A stretch of 6,338 bases of DNA, from contig SKSL01000265.1 of assembly GCA_007123015.1 (NCBI GenBank), positions 1 through 6,338 on the forward strand, in the 5' to 3' direction. Positions 6,116 through 6,338 of this stretch are shown piece after piece. Position numbers and translations under genes: made by a program. Under the pieces are notes generated by a model. The model saw nothing but the letters and a program-made list of their open reading frames with translations, was not told where the DNA came from and ran no database searches. Each line of letters starts with the position of its first letter. The first letter of the stretch is position 1. The DNA is from Natronohydrobacter sp. (GTDB lineage Bacteria > Pseudomonadota > Alphaproteobacteria > Rhodobacterales > Rhodobacteraceae).

Positions 6116-6338
6116 ATGATTTCAGCGCGATTACCTTTTGATGCAGCCCTTGGGGATGTCAGAGTGTCGCAAGGGATTGGAACAACTCCCAGCCATACTG
6201 GCCTTCTACACTGGTCCTGGGATTTCGACGTCCCGGTCGGCACACCGATCCTGTCGATCGCGGATGGAGTCGTCGTCGACTATTTTGACAGCGCGGCAGA
6301 TGGCGAAGATGGCGTCGGCCGCATGGGCAATCTGATCA
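6116..6338 (+). CDS. M23-family metallopeptidase, N-terminal part only
   Basis: The frame runs from ATG at 6116 to the right edge (74 codons, no stop). The visible protein has a peptidase M23 (LytM/lysostaphin-like) opening: SHTGLLHWSWDFDVPVGTP (26-44), then ILSIADGVVV (45-54). H27 and D36 are the likely zinc ligands, as in family members with an H...DF motif ahead of the PxGTP turn; the second HxH ligand pair would lie beyond the window. M23 enzymes cut peptide cross-links of the cell wall or act as inactive activators of amidases. An in-frame stop at 6098-6100 limits the start to 6116, with GGGGA about 7 nt upstream. The first 25 residues show no hydrophobic signal peptide, which is unusual for a wall hydrolase. 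Confidence 0.75.
   Translation, partial: MISARLPFDAALGDVRVSQGIGTTPSHTGLLHWSWDFDVPVGTPILSIADGVVVDYFDSAADGEDGVGRMGNLI

Overview
The window reads as ordinary high-GC alphaproteobacterial chromosome, most likely Rhodobacterales (Rhodobacteraceae). The evidence is protein style, dense packing, and strong third-position G/C bias, which gives every real gene long antisense shadow frames. No rRNA, tRNA, CRISPR array, insertion sequence or phage gene is visible.

Layout. Four genes lie on the minus strand. In transcription order they are an HD-domain phosphohydrolase resembling YfbR-type 5'-nucleotidases (4990-4400), aerobic coproporphyrinogen III oxidase hemF (4338-3445), polynucleotide phosphorylase pnp (3264-1135), and a MoxR-type AAA+ ATPase (996 to the left edge, C-terminus cut off). 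Two genes lie on the plus strand: an HSD10-like short-chain dehydrogenase (5121-5879) and the beginning of an M23-family metallopeptidase (6116 to the right edge). Both edge genes are open-ended, so a start-to-stop ORF search misses them.

Regulatory signals. A perfect 32-bp GC-rich palindrome with A and T flanks lies 15 nt after the pnp stop and is a convincing terminator; it isolates pnp from the AAA+ gene. That gene has its own promoter-like pair, whose -10 box sits inside a 6-7-6 inverted repeat. The pnp leader carries a strong stem-loop just before the Shine-Dalgarno sequence, reminiscent of the RNase III-processed leader of enterobacterial pnp. The 130-bp divergent region (4991-5120) and the 236-bp region before the M23 gene each hold weak promoter candidates and inverted repeats.

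How the genes work together. HD and hemF may be co-transcribed (61-bp gap), with pnp possibly reached by readthrough across 180 bp. Their functions (nucleotide clean-up, haem synthesis, RNA decay) do not form one pathway. The SDR probably acts in acyl-CoA or branched-chain amino-acid oxidation. I do not see an undescribed multi-gene system here. The most open questions are the partner of the truncated MoxR ATPase beyond base 1 and the small regulatory structures.
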